From the IMG/VR virus record IMGVR_UViG_3300026116_000062, positions 1 through 42,722 of that record: a DNA stretch of 42,722 nucleotides, one strand, 5' to 3'. This document shows, piece after piece, positions 22,174 to 28,424 of the stretch. The stretch's first letter is position 1; the number at the start of each line of letters is the position of its first letter. Both the position numbers and the translations under genes were made by a program. The stretch is from a virus. The notes below the pieces were generated by a model. That model was given only the letters and a program-made list of their open reading frames with translations, was not told where the DNA came from and searched no databases.

Positions 22174-22421
22174 CAGGCCCGGCGCCCTTGTCAAATGACC
22201 GGCAAGTGAACACCAAGTGAACTTACCGGGCGCGGGGTGTGTTCCCGAGGCAGACCATCAAAACTCGTATTTTCTCAATGGATTCAACGTGTTAGGTGTT
22301 TTTCAGGGGTCGCCATCCGGGGCTAAAAATAGCAAATCGCGTTGTTATGAATCAACGGGTTAGCAAACGCATTTGAACAGGTGACGCACCCAGTGAGCCC
22401 GCCACTTGCCACGATTCGGCC
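22174..22421. other. probable attP region downstream of integrase
   Basis: This stretch has lower GC than its surroundings and no gene. It holds tandem repeats next to int and two imperfect copies of WATCAACGKGTTAG (near 22272 and 22350), plus TAGCAAA twice (22330 and about 22362). Together these look like integrase/excisionase arm sites around an AT-richer core (near 22262-22300). The exact core cannot be set without the host junction. Confidence 0.5.
22203..22222 (+). repeat. tandem arm-type repeat CAAGTGAAC
   Basis: CAAGTGAAC occurs at 22203-22211 and 22214-22222, 11 bp apart, about one helical turn. Position right after int suggests integrase arm-type or excisionase binding sites. Confidence 0.55.
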
Positions 22422-22748
22422 ATGCCCACCTTCCAACTCGCCACCCAGGACGACCTGCGCGCCATCACCACCAAGAACCTGGAGGCGATCGGCGCGCTCC
22501 CGCACCTGTACATCCCGGCCGACGCGGTCAACATCCAGCTGCCGCCGCTCAGCATCCCCACTCAAGGCGTCGAGCTAATGAGGGTGTGGGGCGTGGCCGC
22601 CATGCCCAGCCTGGCCGACTACGCCAGGTTGTACCCGGGCGCGCTGGTGGCGCCGGCGAGCTTGGGGCAGTTCGTCGATCGCGGCGAGCTGATCTTCAAC
22701 GGCGCGGAGTCGGCGGAGGCCTTCCTGCCGGGCCAGCACATCGGGTAG
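22422..22748 (+). CDS. orphan hypothetical phage protein (108 aa)
   Basis: Begins MPTFQLATQDDLRAITTKNL. A soluble protein with hydrophobic, proline-rich central strands (LYIPADAVNIQLPPLSIPTQ). It stands alone between attP and the tRNA genes with its own upstream region. No recognised domain. Such genes next to attP can be cargo (morons), but nothing in the sequence proves that. Confidence 0.6.
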   Translation: MPTFQLATQDDLRAITTKNLEAIGALPHLYIPADAVNIQLPPLSIPTQGVELMRVWGVAAMPSLADYARLYPGALVAPASLGQFVDRGELIFNGAESAEAFLPGQHIG

Positions 22749-22787
22749 AGCGCGTGGCTTGGCGAATCGATCCGCATCGGCGGTGAC

Positions 22788-22879
22788 TGGCGGATGATCG
22801 AGGGATCGAACCTCGGCGCCGGCTCTCGCCAGCGGTCACGGCTTAGCAAGCCGGCCTCTTGCCACTCGAGCAATCATCC
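22788..22879 (-). tRNA. tRNA-Ser (anticodon GCT)
   Basis: Acceptor GGATGAT pairs with ATCATCC and the encoded 3' end is GCCA. The anticodon loop is TTGCTAA, the variable arm is long as expected for serine, and the T-loop is TTCGATC. Reads AGC/AGU. Confidence 0.9.
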
Positions 22880-22880
22880 G

Positions 22881-22966
22881 TGGCGGGTAGTGAAGGAATC
22901 GAACCATCGCCCATCTCTGGACGCCGCTGCTTTCGAAACAGTTTTGAGCCCTGCTCGGCACTACCC
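22881..22966 (-). tRNA. tRNA-Ser (probable anticodon CGA), slightly irregular
   Basis: Acceptor GGGTAGT pairs with ACTACCC and CCA is encoded. The loop TTCGAAA gives anticodon CGA, and the variable arm is long. The anticodon stem has an A-C mismatch and a T-G pair, the T stem has a T-T mismatch and the D-loop is short, so it may be a diverging phage copy. Confidence 0.7.
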
Positions 22967-22976
22967 GGAAACTGAC

Positions 22977-23051
22977 TGGCGGGCCATCTTGGATTCGAAC
23001 CAAGAACGCGCGGCTTTGGAGGCCGGCAGGATGCCGTTTCAACAACGACCC
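22977..23051 (-). tRNA. tRNA-Trp (anticodon CCA), D-arm irregular
   Basis: Acceptor GGGTCGT pairs with ATGGCCC (two G-T pairs) and CCA is encoded. The anticodon loop is CTCCAAA and the T arm is perfect (CTTGG/CCAAG). The D stem pairs poorly, only about two base pairs. Confidence 0.75.
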
Positions 23052-23059
23052 GCGGAAAC

Positions 23060-23143
23060 TGGTGGGGCGTCTAGGAATCGAACCTAGCCTGCCGAAGCGC
23101 CGGGGTTACAGCCCGGCCCGTGTCCATGACGGTATAACGCCCC
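23060..23143 (-). tRNA. tRNA-Tyr (anticodon GTA)
   Basis: Acceptor GGGGCGT pairs with ACGCCCC, discriminator A, CCA encoded. The anticodon stem CCGGG/CCCGG is perfect around CTGTAAC, with the long variable arm usual for bacterial tyrosine tRNA. Confidence 0.92.
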
Positions 23144-23188
23144 GAGGGCGTCAATAGCGTGAGGATTCCAGGCGGGATCGCCAACTGT

Positions 23189-23263
23189 TGGCAGGGGCGC
23201 TCGGGATCGAACCGAGACCGGCGGAGTCAAAGTCCGCTGTGCGAGCCACTACACCACACCCCG
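23189..23263 (-). tRNA. tRNA-Gln (anticodon TTG)
   Basis: Anticodon stem GCGGA/TCCGC with loop CTTTGAC. The acceptor pairs from position 2, leaving positions 1 and 72 as C and T unpaired; a weak 1-72 pair is typical of glutamine tRNAs. Discriminator G and CCA encoded. Confidence 0.88.
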
Positions 23264-23315
23264 ATTGGGTGCGGCGCTGTCGCGGAAGCGAGGTGGCTGC
23301 GTTCATGATGGGCGA

Positions 23316-23344
23316 ATGGTAAAGACTCTTTACTGTTTGCGCAA
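23316..23344 (-). promoter_or_regulatory. promoter of the minus-strand tRNA cluster, with palindrome in spacer
   Basis: On the minus strand -35 TTGCGC (23344-23339) and -10 TACCAT (23321-23316) are 17 bases apart, about 50 bases upstream of tRNA-Gln. The spacer and part of the -10 contain the palindrome GTAAAGACTCTTTAC (23319-23333), a possible operator. Confidence 0.6.
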
Positions 23345-23455
23345 GCGCTCTTCTCGCGCTACGCTCCCGGCCGTTGGGTTCGCTCGCGAATGCTGGCATG
23401 ACTACAGGCTTAGTTCGTCATGTCGATTCTTGTCGCGGGCGTGCTCGACCCCGAC

Positions 23456-23530
23456 GCGGCTTTGGCCTAGTGGCTGGGCTCCAGCCTTCCAAGCTGGCAA
23501 GGCTGGGTTCGATTCCCGCAGGCCGCTCCA
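23456..23530 (+). tRNA. tRNA-Gly (anticodon TCC)
   Basis: Acceptor GCGGCTT pairs with AGGCCGC, discriminator T, CCA encoded. Anticodon stem CCAGC/GCTGG with loop CTTCCAA. It is the only tRNA here on the plus strand. Confidence 0.92.
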
Positions 23531-23535
23531 GACGC

Positions 23536-23573
23536 AAAAAAGCGCCCCGCCCAGCCGTGAGGCCAGACGGGGC
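23536..23573 (-). terminator. minus-strand intrinsic terminator at the end of the late operon
   Basis: On the minus strand GCCCCG pairs with CGGGGC (23568-23573 and 23544-23549), with further partial pairing inside, and is followed by GCTTTTTT. It ends transcripts arriving from the late genes before they reach the tRNA-Gly. Confidence 0.7.
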
Positions 23574-23592
23574 ACAAGCTCCTTGCAAATTG

Positions 23593-23621
23593 TTGACAAA
23601 GTACACTGTTCGGTGTACTTT
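23593..23621 (+). promoter_or_regulatory. near-consensus promoter enclosing a palindrome, no downstream ORF
   Basis: -35 TTGACA (23593-23598) is consensus and -10 is TACTTT (23616-23621), with a 17-base spacer. Arms AAGTACAC (23599-23606) and GTGTACTT (23613-23620) form a perfect inverted repeat filling the spacer. No plausible coding sequence follows; the next 110 bases are rich in palindromes. Confidence 0.65.
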
Positions 23622-23627
23622 CGCGCA

Positions 23628-23735
23628 TCGTGCGTCGAAACCAGGACACGCGGGGTTCCCCGGGATGCGCATCCCAGGTGGTTGACGTTGAACCCCTCGA
23701 CAAGCGAAGAACGGGCCCCGCGAGGCCCGTTCGTA
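23628..23735 (+). ncRNA. candidate small RNA from the palindromic promoter
   Basis: A putative transcript of about 105 bases starting near 23628. It would contain the self-complementary CGGGGTTCCCCG (23651-23662) and GGGATGCGCATCCC (23662-23675) and end at the hairpin AACGGGCC/GGCCCGTT (23710-23731). No function is known. It could equally be an untranslated region or a regulatory target. Confidence 0.3.
23710..23731. terminator. hairpin downstream of the last late gene
   Basis: AACGGGCC pairs with GGCCCGTT around a 6-base loop. No long T-run follows on either strand, so it may be a weak terminator or an RNA-stabilising hairpin. Confidence 0.5.
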
Positions 23736-23752
23736 TTGGTGGATCGCGTTCC

Positions 23753-24082
23753 CTACGCCGCGCGCAGGCGCCCAGTGAGCCACTCGGCGAAGCGCCGGAT
23801 CTTGGCGCCCAGGCCCATGCGGATCAGCGCCGATCGCAGCACCGAGATCGCCGTGTAGACGCAGCCACCCCAGAAGTTGCTCGCCGCCGTCATGTGGCCG
23901 CCAGGGCTCATGAGCGGGATCAGGAAGGGGTTGCTGACGTAGTTCAGCGAGAAGCCGATCACCACGTTCGTCCATGCCTCGATGATGGCCGCGGTCGGGT
24001 CCGTCCCGCTGCGCACAGCCCACCAGGTGAAGCTGGCGGTGATGGCGATCGAGACCAGCCCGAGGGCTTCAAGCGTGCTCAC
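23753..24082 (-). CDS. putative membrane protein at the end of the late operon (109 aa)
   Basis: GTG start overlapping the previous gene by 14 bases. Hydrophobic segments at about residues 3-25 (LEALGLVSIAITASFTWWAV), 33-60 (IEAWTNVVIGFSLNYVSNPF) and 70-90 suggest two or three membrane passes, with a basic C-terminus (KIRRFAEWLTGRLRAA). Proteins of this build are found in phages as small membrane proteins. A holin-like role is possible, but it is separated from the endolysin by several genes. Confidence 0.6.
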   Translation of the reverse strand: MSTLEALGLVSIAITASFTWWAVRSGTDPTAAIIEAWTNVVIGFSLNYVSNPFLIPLMSPGGHMTAASNFWGGCVYTAISVLRSALIRMGLGAKIRRFAEWLTGRLRAA

Positions 24083-24503
24083 GGCTGTCCTCGATGGTGT
24101 AGTGCCTCGGCGACTTGTCCGCGTGCTTGTCGATGATCGCGGCGGCGCGGTCGTTCGCTTCGGCATAGAACGGCACCGAGCGCGGCGGCCGGTCATCGGT
24201 GCACATGCCCTGCATCTGCGCGTCACGGAGGACGGCGAGCGAGCACATGGCCTTCGTGACGTGCGACAGGCCAGAGTCGGGGTCGATGTCCTCGCCCTCC
24301 CACCACGCGATGAGGTGGCGCATGGTGGCGTCGAAGTAGACCGAAGCCCGTACACCGACCGCCCGGTAATTGTGTCTGCCGTACTTGGCGGCTCCTTCGG
24401 CCATGCCGACGCCCATCTCGACGACGACCGGAAGCGGAACGACGGACAGCGCAGCCCTGCGGGTGCCGATGATGTCCTTGGGGTTGCTGGCCTTCTCGGT
24501 CAT
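24069..24503 (-). CDS. dATP/dGTP diphosphohydrolase-like protein (DUF5664/MazZ family)
   Basis: Shows the all-alpha core KYGRHNYRAVGVRASVYFDA...MRHLIAWWEGEDIDPDSGLSHV, the hallmark of the family that includes MazZ, an enzyme of the 2-aminoadenine (Z-genome) phages. Family members hydrolyse dATP/dGTP-type nucleotides to the monophosphate. The wider family occurs in many phages without Z DNA, so modified bases cannot be concluded. The ATG overlaps the HNH-like gene's stop. No PurZ or DatZ homologue is seen in the window. Confidence 0.78.
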   Translation of the reverse strand: MTEKASNPKDIIGTRRAALSVVPLPVVVEMGVGMAEGAAKYGRHNYRAVGVRASVYFDATMRHLIAWWEGEDIDPDSGLSHVTKAMCSLAVLRDAQMQGMCTDDRPPRSVPFYAEANDRAAAIIDKHADKSPRHYTIEDSREHA

Positions 24504-24949
24504 GCTGCGCTCTCTTCGGTTGCTGCCTTGCGGCTCGCGCGCTTGATCGCGCGCCGGATGTTGCGACAGTTCTCCGAGAACGGAACCCAGCGGACGTTTC
24601 CGAACCGGTAGCCGAACTGCGAGTCGATGCGATCAATCGAAGGGCAGATGCGGCGCGGCCTGTCAGCGGCGAGCCACTCGTCAAAGAGGCGGTTGAAGTC
24701 TGGATCAGCGAGCGACCAGCGGTAGAAGTCGGCGCGCTCCAGCAGTTCCTTGCCCGCGTACAGGTGGTGCTTGCGCGCCTGGACTCCGGTCACGCGGGAC
24801 TGCATGTTGCGATAGGCGCGCATGAGGAAACCTTGCTTGGTCGTCCTCTCGTATTTCTGACACGCACGCTTATGAGCTGGGGTGAGATTGCCGGGCCACT
24901 TGGATGTCGTGGCAGCCGCCGGCGCGGCAATAGAATGGGCGTCAGCCAT
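24500..24949 (-). CDS. HNH/AP2-type homing-endonuclease-like protein (149 aa)
   Basis: Shares with the gene at 15696 the motif SIDRIDSQFGYRFGNVRWV (DRI...GY...N.RW). The middle part has FLMRAYRNMQSRVTGVQ and SLADPDFNRLFDEWL, as in free-standing phage HNH-type endonucleases. The C-terminus is basic and helical. Preceded by a promoter containing a palindrome (25024-25052). Homing activity is inferred. Confidence 0.7.
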   Translation of the reverse strand: MADAHSIAAPAAATTSKWPGNLTPAHKRACQKYERTTKQGFLMRAYRNMQSRVTGVQARKHHLYAGKELLERADFYRWSLADPDFNRLFDEWLAADRPRRICPSIDRIDSQFGYRFGNVRWVPFSENCRNIRRAIKRASRKAATEESAA

Positions 24950-25023
24950 GGGCCGAACCTCCGTAACAGGTTGGGTTTGTGGTCAGCCCTGTCCGGCGTT
25001 GGCGCGCCTGGCAGGGCGCCTCA

Positions 25024-25052
25024 AATATACTGATTATCAGTACAGTAGTCAC
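25024..25052 (-). promoter_or_regulatory. leftward promoter with palindromic operator-like site
   Basis: On the minus strand -10 TATATT (25029-25024) lies 17 bases from a weak -35 GTGACT (25052-25047). The spacer contains the perfect palindrome TACTGATTATCAGTA (25028-25042) in a short AT-rich island. It could drive the three genes 24949-23753 independently of the late operon. Confidence 0.5.
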
Positions 25053-26282
25053 CTACACGGTGAAAACTTCTCGGTCTGCGGCGACGCCGGCTCCTGCTGC
25101 CTTGTCCAGACGCGAGCGGATTTCCTGTATCGGAAGCACGCGCCGGCCCACCTCGCCGAAGCGGCGGCTGCGCAGGACGATGGTGATCGACTTGCGATTG
25201 CGGTAGCCCGAGTCATGGGCCCACCGATCCAGGCTCGCGAGGTGGTTGAACGACTCGACGAAGATGCCCGGGTGCTCCTTCAGCACCATCCCATGGTGGA
25301 CGTGGCCGACGTCGACGTAGTGGAACTCGGTCTCGCCGTAGTCCTTGCGGAAATCGTTGGTCATGACGTGCGCGAGTTGCTGCGGCTTGCACTTGTCGCT
25401 GTGGTGGGTCATGACGAGCGTGTTGCCCATCCGGTAGGCGATGAACACGCTGTCGTTGTTCAGGACGTGCACGCGGTCGGTGTGCCCGTAGGCCACCCGG
25501 AGCAGCTCGGCCATCCAGATGTCGTTGGTCCTGCTGTGGTTGCCCTGGTTGACGATCACGTCGACGTGGCGGGCTTTTGTGAGTGCCTTCTCCACGATGT
25601 ACCGCATCACGCGGCTGTAGACCTTGATCATCTTGGGGAACCGCGAGTCGAAGTCGAGCGCGTGGCCGCTGGCCTCTGTCGTCGCCGCGAAGTTCTCGTA
25701 GTGGGTCATGTCGCCCAGGTCGTTGATGACCAGGCGCTCGCAGTTCGGCAGCTCGTCGATGAGGATGCCGATGGCCCCACAGAGCTCGGCCTCGGCGATC
25801 TTCAAATCGAACGACTCCCCGATCTCGGACGCGTGAGCCAGCAGGCCCAGGTGCCCGTCGCCGATCTGAATCCACGGAATCACGTCCGACTGCCAGTCCA
25901 GCGGCCACGGCTGCACAGCCATCGGCGGCACCTCGGCGACGAACGCTGCCACCATCTCGCGCACGAGCTCGGCTTGGCGCTCGGTGTCCTGCGCGCTCTT
26001 GACCCACTGACCCGCCGCCCTGCCGTCATTGTCGTAGAACGTCGAGACGCCCTTGACCACGTAGCCGTCTGGCACGGTTCGGGTCATGTCGTGCGCTGGG
26101 CTGTGCCCCATCCGCGCCGCCTTCTTGCGCAGCAGCAACATCGAGCCGTCGATCGCGTTCTTGGCGACGCCGAGCTCGCGCGCTGCGGAACGGATGCTGC
26201 CGTGCTTCTCGATGGCTTCGATGTACTCCAGCTGCCTGACGGTGGCCCAGGTGCGCAGCTCCTTGAAGTCGTCTACGGTCAT
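25053..26282 (-). CDS. calcineurin-like metallophosphoesterase with N-terminal HTH (409 aa)
   Basis: Residues 1-50 are a helix-turn-helix region (ATVRQLEYIEAIEKHGSIRS, then AARELGVAKNAIDGSM). The C-terminal two thirds is a metallophosphoesterase with the ordered metal motifs GDGHLG (about 143), GDMTH (about 190), GNHS (about 245), THHSD (about 290) and GHVHHG (about 326). It may act on DNA ends or nucleotides; the substrate is unknown. An HTH fused to a phosphoesterase is known in phages and suggests action at DNA. The start at 26282 overlaps the upstream zinc protein gene. Confidence 0.82.
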   Translation of the reverse strand: MTVDDFKELRTWATVRQLEYIEAIEKHGSIRSAARELGVAKNAIDGSMLLLRKKAARMGHSPAHDMTRTVPDGYVVKGVSTFYDNDGRAAGQWVKSAQDTERQAELVREMVAAFVAEVPPMAVQPWPLDWQSDVIPWIQIGDGHLGLLAHASEIGESFDLKIAEAELCGAIGILIDELPNCERLVINDLGDMTHYENFAATTEASGHALDFDSRFPKMIKVYSRVMRYIVEKALTKARHVDVIVNQGNHSRTNDIWMAELLRVAYGHTDRVHVLNNDSVFIAYRMGNTLVMTHHSDKCKPQQLAHVMTNDFRKDYGETEFHYVDVGHVHHGMVLKEHPGIFVESFNHLASLDRWAHDSGYRNRKSITIVLRSRRFGEVGRRVLPIQEIRSRLDKAAGAGVAADREVFTV

Positions 26283-26491
26283 TGGCGGCCTTTGTGCTCG
26301 CCGCACCGCTCGGTGGGCTCGGTGATGGGGAACGTCGTGGCGATGCCTTCATCGTCGGCGACGACTTTGGGCGGGTAGCGGCGGCAGTAGCCGGCGCTGG
26401 CGTCGTCGTTGGCGTCCCAGTGGTCGCAGTTAGAGCAGGTGCCACGCGCGACCGCGAGGACGTCTGCGATCGGCGTAGCTTTGCGCTTCAT
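26279..26491 (-). CDS. small zinc-binding-type protein (70 aa)
   Basis: Contains CSNCDHWD, then YCRRYPP and RCGEH: four cysteines spaced as in small phage zinc proteins. It lies between the spanin genes and the metallophosphoesterase with 4-base overlaps on both sides. Function unknown. Confidence 0.7.
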   Translation of the reverse strand: MKRKATPIADVLAVARGTCSNCDHWDANDDASAGYCRRYPPKVVADDEGIATTFPITEPTERCGEHKGRQ

Positions 26492-26994
26492 GGCTTCACT
26501 GCGGAAAGGCTGTCATAGGCACGCTCGCAGGCGAGGCCGGCGATTCGGTTGGCGTCTGCCTCGGCAGCCACCCTGCCCGCAAAGTCGTCAGTTGCTCCGA
26601 GCACTTGGGCGAGCACCCCGATCGGGTCGCCTGCCTCGCCTCCGGCGGCAGCGGTGGGATGGCCGGGCCCGCGGTTGGACTCGACAAAGGCATTGAGCCG
26701 CACCCGGAAAGCATCACGCTCAGAAGCAGCGCGAGCAGCAGCAGCACTGGCAGCGCCAGCTTGAAGTTGGGCGTCACGGACGATTCCTTGCTGTTCGGTC
26801 ACCCGGCGCTGCGTCTCCGCGTCGTCGGCGGCCTTCTGTTCCGCAGTGGCTGCGGCGACCTCGGCCCTGACCTTCTGCGCACCGACCTCGCGCTCGCTGT
26901 GTACGAACCACGCGAACGCGCCGAGCAGCGCCAGTACGGCCAGGCCGATCCCGATGGCCTTGACGGCCACCGTCGACAGCCCGAACGGCATCAC
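26488..26994 (-). CDS. Rz: i-spanin, Rz-like (168 aa)
   Basis: Inner-membrane spanin subunit that helps fuse inner and outer membranes at lysis. A transmembrane segment covers about residues 10-30 (VKAIGIGLAVLALLGAFAWF) and is followed by a long periplasmic coiled coil rich in A, E, Q and R (about 32-105), then a variable end. DUF2514-like in style. It could start at GTG 26994 or ATG 26991. Its partner Rz1 is embedded in a different frame. Confidence 0.82.
   Translation of the reverse strand: MMPFGLSTVAVKAIGIGLAVLALLGAFAWFVHSEREVGAQKVRAEVAAATAEQKAADDAETQRRVTEQQGIVRDAQLQAGAASAAAARAASERDAFRVRLNAFVESNRGPGHPTAAAGGEAGDPIGVLAQVLGATDDFAGRVAAEADANRIAGLACERAYDSLSAVKP
26496..26777 (-). CDS. Rz1: o-spanin lipoprotein, Rz1-like (93 aa)
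   Basis: Entirely inside Rz in another frame. A signal peptide (KLALPVLLLLALLLSVM) ends in the lipobox LSGC with Cys26 as the lipidation site, and the mature part is rich in proline (AGPAIPPLPPEA), typical for Rz1. It would be anchored in the outer membrane and bind Rz through the periplasm. The nested gene architecture is the classical embedded type. Confidence 0.8.
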   Translation of the reverse strand: MTPNFKLALPVLLLLALLLSVMLSGCGSMPLSSPTAGPAIPPLPPEARQATRSGCSPKCSEQLTTLRAGWLPRQTPTESPASPASVPMTAFPQ

Positions 26995-27248
26995 TTGCCC
27001 GCCGTCGCCGAGGTCAGGGCCGCGGCGGCGTGCGCCAGCGCGAGATCGGTCGTCTGCTTGCGCTCCGTGGCGATCAGGACCTCGTCGGCCGCGGCCTTGG
27101 CGGCGGCGGCCAGGAGCGCGGAGGCGGCCTTGATCTCGTCGATGCGCAGCGTGGGGGACTTTTGGCGGGTCAGCCAGCCGTGGGTGGCGATGCCCGAGAT
27201 AAACAGGGCGATGGCGCCGGCGGCGTAGGCGATGATTTCGAGGGTCAT
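26991..27248 (-). CDS. small membrane protein of the lysis region (85 aa)
   Basis: Begins MTLEIIAYAAGAIALFISGI: a single N-terminal transmembrane segment, followed by an alanine-rich helix (ASALLAAAAKAAADEVLIAT). It lies directly upstream of Rz with a TGA/GTGATG junction. A holin-like or spanin-assisting role is possible but unproven. Confidence 0.6.
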   Translation of the reverse strand: MTLEIIAYAAGAIALFISGIATHGWLTRQKSPTLRIDEIKAASALLAAAAKAAADEVLIATERKQTTDLALAHAAAALTSATAGK

Positions 27249-27265
27249 GGTGGTTCTCCTGGCTG

Positions 27266-27502
27266 TCAGACGGGGTGATGAGCCGAATGCGCGGCCGGAG
27301 CGGGGTCGTTGTATTCCTCGACGATCACGCGCTTCTGGCTCCAGATTCCGACATGTGCCATCTGGCACGGGTAGGCCAAGTCCACCGGCGGCTCGGTGGG
27401 GCTGTTGACCCACTCGCCCTCGGCGTTCTTGACTTGGGTGATGACGCGAACCTTGTCGTGCATGTTCGTGTCGGCGTTTTCGATGCGGATGGACTTGGTC
27501 AA
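27266..27502 (-). CDS. hypothetical phage protein (78 aa)
   Basis: Begins MTKSIRIENADTNMHDKVRV. A small, probably beta-rich soluble protein (VITQVKNAEGEWVNSPTEPP), ending in a His-rich tail (AAHSAHHPV). Its family looks like a conserved small phage protein, but no function can be named. Confidence 0.6.
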   Translation of the reverse strand: MTKSIRIENADTNMHDKVRVITQVKNAEGEWVNSPTEPPVDLAYPCQMAHVGIWSQKRVIVEEYNDPAPAAHSAHHPV

Positions 27503-27546
27503 TTGGGTTCTCCTTTGAGGCGCAGAGGGGGCCGCTCCGGCCCGTG

Positions 27547-27801
27547 TCAGTTGGTGGGGGCGTCAGCCTTCATGAGCGACTTCGCCCCGATGGCGCCGCC
27601 GAATCCGAGGCCGGCGGCCGTCAGGTGGTCCAGGTAGGAGCCACAGTCCGCCATGGTCAACGTGACGTGCTGGAAGCCAGCCATGTAGGCGACGACGGCG
27701 TGATAGCCGGCCACTGCGACCAAGGCCGTGACGCGGAGCGGGCAGAAGGTGACGCCGTCGGGTTCCGTCAGCGTCTGGATGATGCGATCGCGGATGCTCA
27801 T
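27547..27801 (-). CDS. holin candidate (84 aa, two hydrophobic segments)
   Basis: Two hydrophobic segments: LRVTALVAVAGYHAVVAYMA at about 22-42 and LTAAGLGFGGAIGAKSLM at about 59-76. Short polar ends and a location directly downstream of the endolysin gene fit a class II-like holin. Other small membrane proteins at 26991 and 28672 are competing candidates. Confidence 0.55.
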   Translation of the reverse strand: MSIRDRIIQTLTEPDGVTFCPLRVTALVAVAGYHAVVAYMAGFQHVTLTMADCGSYLDHLTAAGLGFGGAIGAKSLMKADAPTN

Positions 27802-27803
27802 GG

Positions 27804-28424
27804 TCAGCTCGCAAGGGCGGCAAGCGCCTGTTGGGTGTACTGCCTGCGCAAGGTCGCCTGCAGCATCGCCCGGCCGTTGACCGCGCGCGTGACGGCATCG
27901 AAATCGCCGGCGTCCGCCAGGACGTTGCACTTGGCGTTGTGCCAGTACCAGGCCGCGGTGAGGCATGCGTCTGCCGGCTGCGCAACGAGGTCGGGGCTTC
28001 CGGCGTAGTCACGCGCCAAGCCGGTAGCGGCGTTGCGATAGGCATCGCGGCCCGTGATCTGCAGCAGCCCGCGCCCGCGGTATTTGAAGCCGTCACCGCT
28101 CGCCTCGTCGCCGTTGCCCAGGCGATTCGCATACACCCGGCTGCCCAGCTTTGCCGGGTTCTTGGCGTAGAACGTGGCCTCGCCGGGCCCAGTGAAGTGC
28201 GACGGAAACACCGCGTAGATACGGTCCGGCGACGAGTAGAAGAGGTTCTCTTCCAGGTGCACGAGCAGAGAGCTCTCGACCATGCACTGCCCCAGGAACG
28301 CCGCGGCTCGCGAGGGGGTGCTGATGTCGAAGCGCGCGAACGCAGCGGCCAGCGGCGCGGCGAATGCACTGGCCTGCGTCGGCCCGATGCCGGCTGCGAT
28401 GAGCGATGCTGGGGTGATGTTCAC
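27804..28424 (-). CDS. GH19-type endolysin (206 aa)
   Basis: A phage lysozyme of glycoside hydrolase family 19. Key features are RAAAFLGQCMVESSLLVHLE (catalytic Glu in the VES segment), ENLFYSS, RIYAVFPSHF, and the substrate-binding GDGFKYRGRGLLQITGRDAY. Cleaves peptidoglycan glycan strands in the periplasm. No signal peptide is visible, so holin-dependent release is expected. GTG start overlapping the upstream gene by 4 bases. Confidence 0.9.
   Translation of the reverse strand: MNITPASLIAAGIGPTQASAFAAPLAAAFARFDISTPSRAAAFLGQCMVESSLLVHLEENLFYSSPDRIYAVFPSHFTGPGEATFYAKNPAKLGSRVYANRLGNGDEASGDGFKYRGRGLLQITGRDAYRNAATGLARDYAGSPDLVAQPADACLTAAWYWHNAKCNVLADAGDFDAVTRAVNGRAMLQATLRRQYTQQALAALAS

Noticed and set aside
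22330-22342. operator-like TAGCAAATCGCGT
   Set aside because: Ten of 13 bases match but dyad symmetry is lost and no promoter pairs with it; mentioned only under the attP finding.
24882-26378. 498-aa plus-strand open frame
   Set aside because: Antisense to the metallophosphoesterase, whose metal motifs are in perfect order.
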